Assembly: GCF_020215645.1 (NCBI RefSeq)
Contig: NZ_CP084058.1
Location: forward strand, 620,001-684,000
DNA from: Nonomuraea gerenzanensis
GTDB lineage: Bacteria > Actinomycetota > Actinomycetes > Streptosporangiales > Streptosporangiaceae
Direction: 5' to 3'
Length of the DNA stretch: 64,000 nucleotides
Positions 51,141 through 58,106 of this stretch are shown here, in pieces; the stretch's first letter is position 1; every line of letters starts with the position of its first letter. The notes beneath the pieces were generated by a model. The model made no database searches. It saw nothing but the letters and a program-made list of their open reading frames with translations, and was not told the DNA's origin. Position numbers and translations under genes: made by a program.

Positions 51141-51550
51141 GCCGCGTCCTTGGCAGCGGTCGTCGCCCTACCGGCCGGACGAGGAGCGCGCATCTCGCGC
51201 ACCTTGATCGAGTACGCCAGCCTTCCGGCCTGGTTGACGTACGGCGTTGCGGTCATGTGGTCGAACTCGACCGGCGTGAACGGCAGTCCGGCCATCGGGG
51301 CCGGGGGAACCGGCTGCACCGGGCTGAGAATCTTGACGGAGACGGTCTTCTGAGCCGCCTTGAGTGTCGGGTCGGCGTCCATGACGCTGACCTGCCAGAC
51401 GAGCTCTCCGCTCTGCTTGTCGCGGGTCTGGACGAAGCGCCCGTTGATCGAGGCGTCGAAGTCCTTGACGGGCTCGACGTCCCCCACGATGTAGCAGCCG
51501 TGCGGGAAGACCATGTCGAACGTGACGGGGATGGGACCTTGCAGTGCCAT
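51137..51550 (-). CDS. Conserved AICE protein of unknown function
   Basis: A 137-residue soluble protein: VTFDMVFPHGCYIVGDVEPV, then KDFDASINGRFVQTRDKQSG, LVWQVSVMDADPTLKAAQK. Comparable proteins (FPHGCY.VG.VEPV.DFD) accompany rep/tra genes in many actinomycete elements. It is the first gene of the minus-strand operon, directly downstream of the candidate promoter at 51607-51635. The strand-rich core could be an OB-like fold (my guess). Confidence 0.8.
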   Translation of the reverse strand: MALQGPIPVTFDMVFPHGCYIVGDVEPVKDFDASINGRFVQTRDKQSGELVWQVSVMDADPTLKAAQKTVSVKILSPVQPVPPAPMAGLPFTPVEFDHMTATPYVNQAGRLAYSIKVREMRAPRPAGRATTAAKDAA

Positions 51551-51579
51551 GAGGCTTACTCCTAGCTAGTCGTCTTGTC

Positions 51580-51646
51580 GCTAACTCGTCTTGTCGAGTT
51601 GTCATGAAGGTACCCGCAGGTCAGGGACTTGACAACACGAGTTAGC
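51580..51646 (-). promoter_or_regulatory. Transfer-operon promoter with GntR operator repeats
   Basis: On the minus strand, -35 TTGTCA (51635-51630) and -10 TACCTT (51612-51607) are 17 bases apart. A 16-base sequence GCTAACTCGTCTTGTC (51580-51595) recurs inverted at 51631-51646 with one mismatch, so one operator half covers the -35 and the other lies downstream. Similar AACTCGACTTGTCG sequence sits by the GntR start (52812-52826). Confidence 0.75.
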
Positions 51647-51759
51647 GGGATTTCTTCAAGATCTTTTATGAGGCCATGACAAATCCATCCATAAGCCATT
51701 GCGGCATAGCGGATGGATCGGTTTAAATGACGATCAACTCCACGTGATCTCCAAAGCTC

Positions 51760-52065
51760 GTGCGGGGACCATGTGGCAGTCGCGCCGATATGGGACCGTG
51801 CAAGGAGTACGAGATCTCGAAATTACGGTACGACCTCAACCACGCTCGCGACATGTCGATCAGGAGCGAGCCCGACGACGAGCCCATGGGGCTACCACCA
51901 GGCGTGCGGGGGACGCGGTGGATCGAAGTCGCCAAGAGCAAAGCACGCAATCGGCAGCTAGCCAGACACAAGCTGACCGAGAAGGAAGAGAAAGCCCTCA
52001 TGCGGAGAATCGCGCGAAGCCGGGCCTGGAAAGAGGAACAAGAACGCCGCAGAAACGGACTATGA
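51760..52065 (+). CDS. Small basic protein of unknown function
   Basis: A 101-residue frame; an ATG at 51790 (MGPCKEYEISKLRYDLNHAR) is an alternative start. The end is highly basic (KALMRRIARSRAWKEEQERR), suggesting nucleic acid binding. It faces away from the transfer operon and toward the GntR gene, ending one base before the GntR stop. Coding status is plausible, not certain. Confidence 0.5.
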   Translation: MRGPCGSRADMGPCKEYEISKLRYDLNHARDMSIRSEPDDEPMGLPPGVRGTRWIEVAKSKARNRQLARHKLTEKEEKALMRRIARSRAWKEEQERRRNGL

Positions 52066-52066
52066 G

Positions 52067-52798
52067 TTAGAGGGAGTAGGAGTCCTCTAGCTCATGGAGG
52101 TCGCCGGGTAGAACGAGGTCCACGACAAGCACGGGCCGTCCTCCTCCGTTGAAGACACTGGCCAGCACCCCGAGAACGGGCGCGTTCTTGCGGACCTCCA
52201 TGAGCTTGGCTTCGTCTGACGAAGGGTGTCGAGCGCTCAGCCGCTCGACGACGTGCTGAAGCTTGACACCCTTGCTCGCCCGAAGGTGCTCTCTGATGCC
52301 AACGGTGAGTGGCTGGGCTTCACCGAGCTGTGTCTCTTCGGCCTGATGCGCCGGGCACCACACGGTGAACAGGTCAGTCGGCCGCTCATCGTCGCGAAAG
52401 AGAACCCGACGCCGCACCACCGCGGATCCCTCCGGCACGTCCAGAAGCTTCGCGACCGCAGCGCTGGCTGCGAGCGATCCAGCCTCGATGACAGTGCAGT
52501 TCTCGTCCACCTCCACGCGGTCGAGGACGGCCCTGCCCGGACGGGGAGTCTGGTGAGCGGCGCCTGGTGGGGCGGCCTTCACGAAGGACCCCTTGCCGTG
52601 CTCCCGTTCGATGACTCCACGGAGCTGGAGAACTTGGAGGGCGCGAACGACGGTCGGCCGGCTCACCCTGAACTCGCGGACGAGTTGCGTCTCGGAGGGC
52701 AGCAGAGAGCCGGGCGGATAGGTCCCGTCCGCGATCTTCTGCCTGATCGTCTGCACGATCTGGGCGTACTTCGGGGGCGCGAACTCTTCGGACGACAT
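52067..52798 (-). CDS. GntR-family regulator (KorSA-like)
   Basis: A 243-residue HutC-type regulator. The DNA-binding domain is PPKYAQIVQTIRQKIADGTY, then LLPSETQLVREFRVSRPTVVRALQVL. The effector domain (UTRA) follows from about residue 90 (TVIEAGSLAASAAVAKLL...). In pSAM2 a GntR protein (KorSA) represses transfer and replication genes; its site here would be the AACTCGTCTTGTC repeats. ATG at 52798. Confidence 0.88.
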   Translation of the reverse strand: MSSEEFAPPKYAQIVQTIRQKIADGTYPPGSLLPSETQLVREFRVSRPTVVRALQVLQLRGVIEREHGKGSFVKAAPPGAAHQTPRPGRAVLDRVEVDENCTVIEAGSLAASAAVAKLLDVPEGSAVVRRRVLFRDDERPTDLFTVWCPAHQAEETQLGEAQPLTVGIREHLRASKGVKLQHVVERLSARHPSSDEAKLMEVRKNAPVLGVLASVFNGGGRPVLVVDLVLPGDLHELEDSYSL

Positions 52799-52811
52799 GA
52801 CGACCACCCAA

Positions 52812-52848
52812 CAACTCGACTTGTCGTAAAGCCTAGTTCGAGTTGGAC
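52812..52848. promoter_or_regulatory. Second copy of the GntR operator motif
   Basis: AACTCGACTTGTCG just upstream of the GntR start is followed by TTCGAGTTGGACAG, a near-inverted partner. The motif shares AACTCG.CTTGTC with the transfer promoter operator, consistent with autoregulation. Confidence 0.6.
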
Positions 52849-52983
52849 AGCCTGTCTTCCCCTCGGCTACAGGAAGCGTACGAGCTGGTGGAGGAACCAT
52901 CTGACTGCGCCACAGACAGCCCCTCCACCAGCACCAAGACGCGACGCAATGGCACCCCTGAACTCGCCATCCGCCGCGCCCGC

Positions 52984-53307
52984 CTATCGAGCCTCACCAT
53001 TGAGGAGAGCAATCCAGACGTCTTGCGCCTCCTTGGACCGCCAGCGATACGTCTCGTGAATCTGCTGCACCACTCCATCGAGACGCGTAGTCCGACGGAT
53101 GTAGACAAGGCCACCCTCACGACACCGTTCGTAGATGACGTCCTCGCACTCGCAGGTGAACTCGATCACGCGCGGCGGACCCTGCTCGCGTACCACCTCC
53201 CGCCAGACCAGGCGCATGCAGTTTGGCCGAGGCGGACCCACGTGAGGCGCAGAGCAGCCGACGTAGACGTTCACAGCAGCGCACCCGCCCGTCCGGTCCC
53301 GCTGCAC
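52984..53307 (-). CDS. Hypothetical protein
   Basis: A 107-residue protein. The core (MRLVWREVVREQGPPRVIEF then TCECEDVIYERCREGGLVYI, RRTTRLDGVVQQIHETYRW) has four cysteines, two as CEC, and ends AQDVWIALLNGEAR. Similar proteins occur in actinomycete accessory DNA, function unknown. The proper start may be the ATG at 53307 or an internal one. It is divergent from the HTH gene at 53566. Confidence 0.6.
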   Translation of the reverse strand: MQRDRTGGCAAVNVYVGCSAPHVGPPRPNCMRLVWREVVREQGPPRVIEFTCECEDVIYERCREGGLVYIRRTTRLDGVVQQIHETYRWRSKEAQDVWIALLNGEAR

Positions 53308-53565
53308 CGCCAGCAGTCATCGCGGTGTCGGTCATCAGGAGCGGTATCGCCTGAGTTGTTCTCGGCCACCACCACGGCCCGGCGGAGGCTGATGTACTTC
53401 CAGCCTCGCCCTGAGCAGGAGTTACACGGCGCAGTCATGCAACGAGGATTGCCCGAGGACTTGTCACGTCTCGATCGCTCGCGAGTACCGTCTGTAATCG
53501 CCTCGTCTCTTTTCGTCTCCTCTTGGTCTCGTCCGAGCCCGTCTCTGTCGCTAACCTGGGCCTAT

Positions 53566-54465
53566 ATGGCACCCCAGCCCGAGGCGCGGATCATGACTGA
53601 CCAGCCGATCCTGTTGAAGACTCTCCTGACGCAACGCCATTGGCAGACCTACAGCACATTCTGTAAGGAGTACGACAAGGCGGCCAAGAAGGTGGACCCG
53701 TCGTTGCAGGGCGGTTGGCCGAGCCGGGCACAGCTCCACCGATGGCTGAACGGGGAGCTCAAGGGCTTGCCGTACTCAGGCCACTGCCGCGTCTTGGAAG
53801 CGATGTTCCCGGGCAGGTCGGTACATGAGCTGTTCACCACGAACGCCCTCGAGATCCCCGCACAGAGAACAGATCCGGAGCCAGCCAGAAGCGCCGGCCC
53901 CGATACCGCCGCCTGCGCCATGCCGCAGATGGCCGATGTAACCGCGGTCTTCAGTAGCCGCTCGGCCTTCTCCTCCGCATACCCGGCATCATCGATGTTC
54001 GACGACGCGAAGGAGATCAACGCAGCAGGCCTGTCGCTCAACATCCTCTGCCAGAGCTATCCCGATCATCAGCTCAAGCGTCTGCTCGACTCAGGCACGC
54101 GCATCCGCTGCCTCTTCCTCGACCCGAAGGGCCAGTCGATCCGCGCCCGCGAAGCAGAAGAGGGCTACACCGACAGCACCCTGACGACCCTAACGGCGCT
54201 CAACATCAGCATGCTGACCAGGCTGCGCGATCGGCTCGACACCACGTCGGCCCAACGCCTTGAACTCCACGTCTACGACGAGACGATCCGATTCAACCTG
54301 ATCATCGTGGACCGAGGGTTGTGCGTGGTGCAGCCGTATCTTCCACAGGCGCGCGGAGTCGATTCACCTACCTTTGTGATCAAAGACAACACCGCCGCAG
54401 AGGGGCTGTTCCCCATCTTCGACCAGGTGTTCAGAGATATGTGGGAGCGGAGCAAACCCGTATGA
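53566..54465 (+). CDS. Helix-turn-helix protein with DUF5919-like C-terminal domain
   Basis: ATG at 53566 gives 299 residues (53593 possible). The N-terminus (LLKTLLTQRHWQTYSTFCKE, QLHRWLNGELKGLPYSGHCR) is an XRE-like DNA-binding region. The C-terminus (FDDAKEINAAGLSLNILCQS, LKRLLDSGTRIRCLFLDPKG, LHVYDETIRFNLIIVDRGLC) matches DUF5919, a phospholipase D-like fold lacking a visible HKD motif. Its stop overlaps the start of the inositol-monophosphatase by four bases, so the two act together. Likely a sensor-regulator on this cargo. Confidence 0.78.
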   Translation: MAPQPEARIMTDQPILLKTLLTQRHWQTYSTFCKEYDKAAKKVDPSLQGGWPSRAQLHRWLNGELKGLPYSGHCRVLEAMFPGRSVHELFTTNALEIPAQRTDPEPARSAGPDTAACAMPQMADVTAVFSSRSAFSSAYPASSMFDDAKEINAAGLSLNILCQSYPDHQLKRLLDSGTRIRCLFLDPKGQSIRAREAEEGYTDSTLTTLTALNISMLTRLRDRLDTTSAQRLELHVYDETIRFNLIIVDRGLCVVQPYLPQARGVDSPTFVIKDNTAAEGLFPIFDQVFRDMWERSKPV

Positions 54466-55286
54466 CCATCGACGCCAGGACTGTTCTCCCCATCGCTGAA
54501 CGTGCCGTGTCGATCGCCAGCCAGATCATCCGCACCAAGGCTCCCGGCGTCATCACGGCCAAGGGCGACCGGGACATGGCGACAGAGGTGGACTACGCCG
54601 TAGAAGATGCAGTAAGGGAATTCCTGTCTCGCGAGACGCCCGAAATCGGATTCCTGGGCGAGGAGGAAGGCGTCAGTCGCCTGGGCGACGGCCTGATGTG
54701 GGCGCTGGACCCGGTAGACGGAACGGCCAATTTTCTACACGGCATCCCGCTCTGCGGTGCCTCCCTGGGGCTGATCGACAAGGACACGCCCACACTCGGT
54801 GTGATCGACCTGCCGTTCCTCAACCTCCGCTACTCGGCGGCTGAAGAGTCCGGCGCTGTCGCCAACGGATCCGCGATTCAGGTGAGCGATGCCCGCGAGT
54901 TGCAGAGTGCGATCGTGGCGATCGGCGACTACGCCGTGGGGGAGAACGCTGACGAGCGCAACCGGCCGCGGCTTGCCCTGACCCAAGAACTCGCCGCTCG
55001 TGTCCAGCGCATCCGGATGTTCGGCTCAGCCGCGATCGATCTCGCGTGGGTGGCGCACGGCAGGATCGACGCCACCATCATGCTCAGTAACAACCCGTGG
55101 GACACCGCAGCAGGCGTCATCATTGCCCGAGAAGCGGGAGCAACGGTGATCGATCTCGACGGCAGTCCGCACAGCATGACCGCCCAAGCGACCATCGCCG
55201 CAAGCCCCAAGCTTGTAGCCGACCTCGTGGAACTCATCGCCGAGACCCGCAAGGCAGTGGTGCTCGACCGGAACATTGCCGAATAG
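54462..55286 (+). CDS. Inositol-monophosphatase family protein
   Basis: A 274-residue metal-dependent phosphatase of the IMPase/CysQ superfamily. Metal and catalytic motifs: FLGEEEG (GEE), WALDPVDGTANFLHGIPLCG, and the end NPWDTAAGVIIAREAGATVI. Substrate could be inositol phosphate, PAP or a sugar phosphate. ATG overlaps the upstream stop (ATGA). A diverged 78-base piece of the same gene reappears at 57712, beside the next att site. Confidence 0.92.
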   Translation: MTIDARTVLPIAERAVSIASQIIRTKAPGVITAKGDRDMATEVDYAVEDAVREFLSRETPEIGFLGEEEGVSRLGDGLMWALDPVDGTANFLHGIPLCGASLGLIDKDTPTLGVIDLPFLNLRYSAAEESGAVANGSAIQVSDARELQSAIVAIGDYAVGENADERNRPRLALTQELAARVQRIRMFGSAAIDLAWVAHGRIDATIMLSNNPWDTAAGVIIAREAGATVIDLDGSPHSMTAQATIAASPKLVADLVELIAETRKAVVLDRNIAE

Positions 55287-55323
55287 CTCTTGTAGGTATC
55301 AAGAGCGGCGCTCCGCGCCGCCG

Positions 55324-55398
55324 CGTGGCCCGGGCGCGGCCACACGCTGCGCGTGCGGCCTGGGGGCCGTTCTCGCGCGCGCCCGCGCCCGGGCCACG
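55324..55398. repeat. Large perfect inverted repeat (16-bp arms) after the IMPase gene
   Basis: Arms CGTGGCCCGGGCGCGG (55324-55339) and its exact complement (55383-55398) enclose 43 bases that hold a smaller hairpin (CACGC/GCGTG). It may terminate the cargo operon, or be a replication or transfer signal of the element. Confidence 0.8.
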
Positions 55399-55413
55399 CA
55401 GATGGAGATTCCG

Positions 55414-55953
55414 CTAGTCCGGTGCCTCACAGATCAGGGGATGTTCTTCAGACCCGGCGCTGAATGCCCAGCTACCGAACCGAGCCCCGGAGGCCCAGCC
55501 CACCAGCCACTCTGTCATGGTCTCCTGGACAGGCGAATCCTCATCGTGATGTCGAGCGACGATCATAATCGGCCACTCCTCAGGCTTACCCACCGTCATC
55601 CAGCCCATGACGTCGCCGTCGATGGTGCAACCCCACTCAAAGAAACCACCTGGCTCCGGCCACATAGCGAGCCGAAAATCTTCAGGCGAGTCCTCCCGGA
55701 GATCTCGGTAGTCGTCCATCCACTCCGGGACATGAGCGAACTGCTCATCAGTGAGTGTCCGAAAGTCGAAAACGCGAAGCCATCGGGCGAACTCGCAGTC
55801 TCCGTATCGCTCGACGAAGGCGATGTAGTCGGGCGGAAGACGGAGATCGAGAGCCCGGAAGACCTCATCCCAGCTACGGGTGCCATAAATTGGTGATGCG
55901 GGCGGGGGAACGAGGGAACTGAGGCGATTGAGCGCTGCAGGGTCGTAATCCAC
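55414..55953 (-). CDS. SUKH (SMI1/KNR4)-like protein
   Basis: GTG at 55953 (VDYDPAALNRLSSLVPPPA) gives 179 residues. SWDEVFRALDLRLPPDYIAF, then VERYGDCEFARWLRVFDFRT is the SUKH signature. SUKH proteins often serve as immunity proteins to polymorphic toxins; no toxin gene is adjacent. Longer starts at 55989 and 56097 are possible but lack family character. It is convergent with the IMPase gene. Confidence 0.8.
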   Translation of the reverse strand: MDYDPAALNRLSSLVPPPASPIYGTRSWDEVFRALDLRLPPDYIAFVERYGDCEFARWLRVFDFRTLTDEQFAHVPEWMDDYRDLREDSPEDFRLAMWPEPGGFFEWGCTIDGDVMGWMTVGKPEEWPIMIVARHHDEDSPVQETMTEWLVGWASGARFGSWAFSAGSEEHPLICEAPD

Positions 55954-56107
55954 GGCACCGACTGTAACCACGTGCACTGTCAAAACCATGCCTCCGGCGG
56001 GGCGCTCCAGCTCCGGGATGATCGCCGTGCTGGGATCGAAACCGTAGGCGGCTGAGGTGGAAGCCTGATCATCCCGCCCGCCATCGACCCGGGGCAAGCC
56101 GAGCAGA

Positions 56108-56171
56108 CCAGGGCCACGGGTACCAGATCGTTCGTCCGGTGGGGCGCTCCATCTGGTACCCGTGGCCCTGG
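56108..56171. repeat. Perfect 21-bp inverted repeat with 22-base loop
   Basis: CCAGGGCCACGGGTACCAGA plus T (56108-56128) is exactly complementary to 56151-56171. It lies in the non-coding right end of the element, upstream of the SUKH-like gene. Origin unknown: a terminator, a MITE or a replication structure are all possible. Confidence 0.85.
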
Positions 56172-56189
56172 CCCGCTTCCCCTTCGGGC

Positions 56190-56420
56190 GGGCCGACAGC
56201 AGACGGGATGATCAGCCGGGCGAGGCGTGCGCGTTGCGCCATAAATGCCAGGTCACGGGCTGATCGCCAGGCCATTAGCGGGCCATTAGGAGAGGTGAAG
56301 AGGGGTCAACCACGGTCACTCAGGACCGGCTTCCCGCCCAGCTCAGCGCCCCAGTGGGCTGTGATCGATGCAGTTCCCAAGCTGACAGCGCGGGTTCGAT
56401 TCCCGTCACCCGCTCTCATT
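56190..56420. repeat. Right-end module, copy 1
   Basis: This non-coding block starts with GACGGGATGATCA, passes paired GGCCATTA motifs (56270 and 56281) and GGGGTCAACCACGGTCACTC, and ends in att copy 2. It is closely repeated at 57797-58017. The common block is probably the right attachment arm of this element family. Confidence 0.8.
56374..56415. repeat. att direct repeat 2
   Basis: Exact 42-base copy of the tRNA-Gly 3' half (TTCCCAAGCTGACAGCGCGG...). The bases just left (CAG) differ from the tRNA (AGC). It is the right boundary of the first element. Confidence 0.93.
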
Positions 56421-56423
56421 GTG

Positions 56424-56462
56424 AAAGCCCAGGTGGACCGATGGATTCGATGTCTGGGCTTT
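56424..56462. terminator. Stem-loop after att 2
   Basis: AAAGCCCAG pairs with CTGGGCTTT around a 21-base loop, resembling the hairpins after att 1 and att 3. It marks the left-end type sequence of a second element that has lost its integrase. Confidence 0.7.
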
Positions 56463-56610
56463 GATCTTGTCGGGGCTTGGTTTCGCTGTCGTGCCAGAGT
56501 CGTCCGAGACAGTTGATCTTGCCGTGATCGCCCGACTGGTTCGAGTGCTCGGCCGTCGTCGTCAGTCCCTGCGTCGTCGCCGGGCTTGAGCCCTTGCTTG
56601 ACGAGTTCGC

Positions 56611-57161
56611 TCAGCTGCGCAGGGCCGCAACCGCTTCGACGAGGCCGGCGCGCTCCAGAGCGTCGAGAACGTCATAGATAGTCTGTGGCGGCTGAGTGCG
56701 TGAGTCCGCGATCTGTTGCACGCAAGCCCAGACGACGCGGTCATCGAAGTCAATCTGATCAAGGACGAAGTCGTCCGGGCTTTTGGCTTCTACGCCCCAT
56801 GTGGCCAGCGTTTCGACTGGGAAGTCCCGCAGGTTCGACGTCACGATCACCTGGGCGTGCGCCTTGATGGCCGCAGCCAGCACGTGCCTGTCGTCAGGGT
56901 CTGGCAGCTTAAGACCCTCGATGATCGGTTCGTACCCTTCGACAATGCAGTCGGGGACGGCGTCAATCACCAGTTCGCGCAGCCGCTCCAGCTTGGCTGG
57001 AGCGATATCTGGCAGCTTCGCGGCGAGGTTCGCTGTACCTCATCCAGGATCGCGTGCGTCCACTTGGCCTGAACCAGGCCAGATTGCGCTAGCCGGATCA
57101 GCAGGTCCCTTTGCGTGTTGCCGAATAGGGCGTTGGCATCGTAGATCACGACAAAAGGCAT
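56611..57161 (-). pseudogene. PIN-domain toxin (VapC-like), frameshifted
   Basis: ATG at 57161 starts PFVVIYDANALFGNTQRDLL, a PIN domain with its first aspartate. At about 57040 one base appears missing; the continuing frame gives AAKLPDIAPAKLERLRELVI then LKLPDPDDRHVLAAAIKAHA and VIVTSNLRDFP, carrying the later PIN acids (PDDRHVL). Intact, it would be about 180 residues and cleave RNA. The frameshift should abolish the toxin unless sequencing error or recoding rescues it. Confidence 0.75.
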
Positions 57162-57163
57162 GA

Positions 57164-57622
57164 CTACAGCCCCAGCTCCTGGCCTAGTTCGCTCAGCTCG
57201 TCGGCCGCCCCTCTGCGCTTAACGGAGTCCTGACGCTTGTACTCCATGAGGTCGTCATGCCGGATGCGTCGATGTCTGCCGACCAGCCGGTACGGGATGG
57301 CGCCGGCCTCCAATAGGCCGATGAGATACGGACGCGAGACATTTAGCATGGCCGCTGCTTGCTGTGTCGTCAGCTCCGCGTGCGACGGCATCACCTGCAC
57401 GCCTCGCCCCTCGGCGACCTGAGCAAGGATGAAAGCCAGCATCGACACGGCTTCGCGCGGGAGGACCAAGGCGTCGTCGCCAACCACCTCTGCCGCAACC
57501 TCGATGGTCTTTTCCTCCGGATGTCGCATCAGGTACTCCTTGATGCGACGTAGGGCTCGCTCTGACTGCTCCTGGTCAAGGCTGCCAGGTTTGATCGAGC
57601 TTGCGAGTTGCGTTCCTGTCAT
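57164..57622 (-). CDS. HTH antitoxin (excisionase-type DNA-binding domain)
   Basis: A 152-residue protein. The C-terminal HTH_17 domain is LTTQQAAAMLNVSRPYLIGL, then LEAGAIPYRLVGRHRRIRHD. The N-terminal helix-rich part (ALRRIKEYLMRHPEEKTIEV) likely binds the toxin. Two bases separate its stop from the PIN start. Such HTH-PIN pairs form toxin-antitoxin systems in actinomycetes. Start supported by GGAAGGA and the promoter at 57650. Confidence 0.85.
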   Translation of the reverse strand: MTGTQLASSIKPGSLDQEQSERALRRIKEYLMRHPEEKTIEVAAEVVGDDALVLPREAVSMLAFILAQVAEGRGVQVMPSHAELTTQQAAAMLNVSRPYLIGLLEAGAIPYRLVGRHRRIRHDDLMEYKRQDSVKRRGAADELSELGQELGL

Positions 57623-57649
57623 GTGTCTATCCTTCCCCGCTGTAAGCGA

Positions 57650-57678
57650 AGTATCCGCAACAAGCGCAGCAAACGCAA
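57650..57678 (-). promoter_or_regulatory. Promoter of the antitoxin-toxin operon
   Basis: Minus-strand -35 TTGCGT (57678-57673) and -10 GATACT (57655-57650) are 17 bases apart, 28 bases ahead of ATG. The region has TTGCG direct repeats that could bind the antitoxin. Confidence 0.6.
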
Positions 57679-57711
57679 GCGGCTGGCTGCCGATCTCGGC
57701 CTACCTGAGCT

Positions 57712-57789
57712 GGCGCTGTCGCCAACGGATCTGACATCCGGGTGGGCGATGCCCGTGAGCTGCAGACCGCAATCGTGGCCATTGGCGAC
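57712..57789 (+). pseudogene. Fragment of a second inositol-monophosphatase gene
   Basis: 26 codons read GAVANGSDIRVGDARELQTA, then IVAIGD. They match residues of the intact IMPase at 54860-54940 (GAVANGSAIQVSDARELQSA) with few changes. A stop follows at once. It shows that the second element once carried the same cargo. Confidence 0.85.
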
Positions 57790-57796
57790 CCATAGT

Positions 57797-58017
57797 GGGG
57801 ACGGGATGATCAAGCGGACAGGGTGCGGGCGTCGCGCAAGAGATCCTGGATCGCGGGCTGATCGCCCGGCCATTAGCGGGCTATTAAGAGGGGTGACGAG
57901 GGGTCAACCACGGTCACTCAGGACCGGTCTCCCGCCCAGCTCAGCACCTCAGTGGGCTGTGATCGATGCAGTTCCCAAGCTGACAGCGCGGGTTCGATTC
58001 CCGTCACCCGCTCTCAG
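57797..58017. repeat. Right-end module, copy 2
   Basis: Parallels 56190-56420: GACGGGATGATCA, CGGGCTGATCGCC, GGCCATTA (57868) with GGGCTATTA 10 bases on, GGGGTCAACCACGGTCACTC, and GTGGGCTGTGATCGATGCAG, then att 3. Confidence 0.8.
57972..58013. repeat. att direct repeat 3
   Basis: Exact 42-base copy of the tRNA-Gly 3' half; right boundary of the second element remnant and left boundary of the third. Confidence 0.93.
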
Positions 58018-58022
58018 CCAGA

Positions 58023-58059
58023 AAGCCCAGGTAGACCGATGGACTCGGTACCTGGGCTT
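58023..58059. terminator. Stem-loop after att 3
   Basis: AAGCCCAGGTA and TACCTGGGCTT form a perfect 11-base stem downstream of the convergent integrase pseudogene. Confidence 0.85.
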
Positions 58060-58106
58060 CGTTGTTTCTAAGGCCGTTGATCTCCGCGTGCCATTAGGGC
58101 TCGTGG

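Larger units (their letters stand above)
45665..56415. mobile_element. AICE-type integrative conjugative element, 10.75 kb, in tRNA-Gly
   Basis: Bounded by two exact 42-base att repeats. Contents in order (minus strand): integrase, excisionase, RepSA-like initiator, zinc ribbon, TraB/FtsK-like ATPase, three small proteins; then the operator region and GntR regulator, followed by cargo (HTH-DUF5919 protein, inositol-monophosphatase, SUKH-like protein). This order and size match pSAM2-type actinomycete elements that excise, replicate and transfer double-stranded DNA with a single FtsK-like pump. All core genes appear intact, so it could be active, although excision would compete between three att copies. 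Confidence 0.9.
56416..58013. mobile_element. Second element remnant, 1.6 kb, between att 2 and att 3
   Basis: Contains the left-end hairpin, an HTH/PIN toxin-antitoxin pair, a scrap of an IMPase gene and a full right-end module. No integrase, rep or tra gene remains. It looks like an internally deleted sibling of the first element, or a satellite that keeps only att ends and an addiction module. Confidence 0.75.

Noticed and set aside
52843..53565. N-terminal extension of the HTH-DUF5919 protein.
   Set aside because: The region overlaps a better minus-strand gene, is low-complexity and lacks family character; ATG 53566 or 53593 fits the domain.
56069..56275. A 68-residue minus-strand frame over the 21-bp inverted repeat.
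   Set aside because: It simply translates the palindrome in both directions (YPWPW appears forward and back) and has no family character.
56374..58013. Additional tRNA-Gly genes at att 2 and att 3.
   Set aside because: Only the 3' half from the anticodon loop is present, with no D-arm or acceptor 5' strand, so these are attachment sites rather than tRNA genes.
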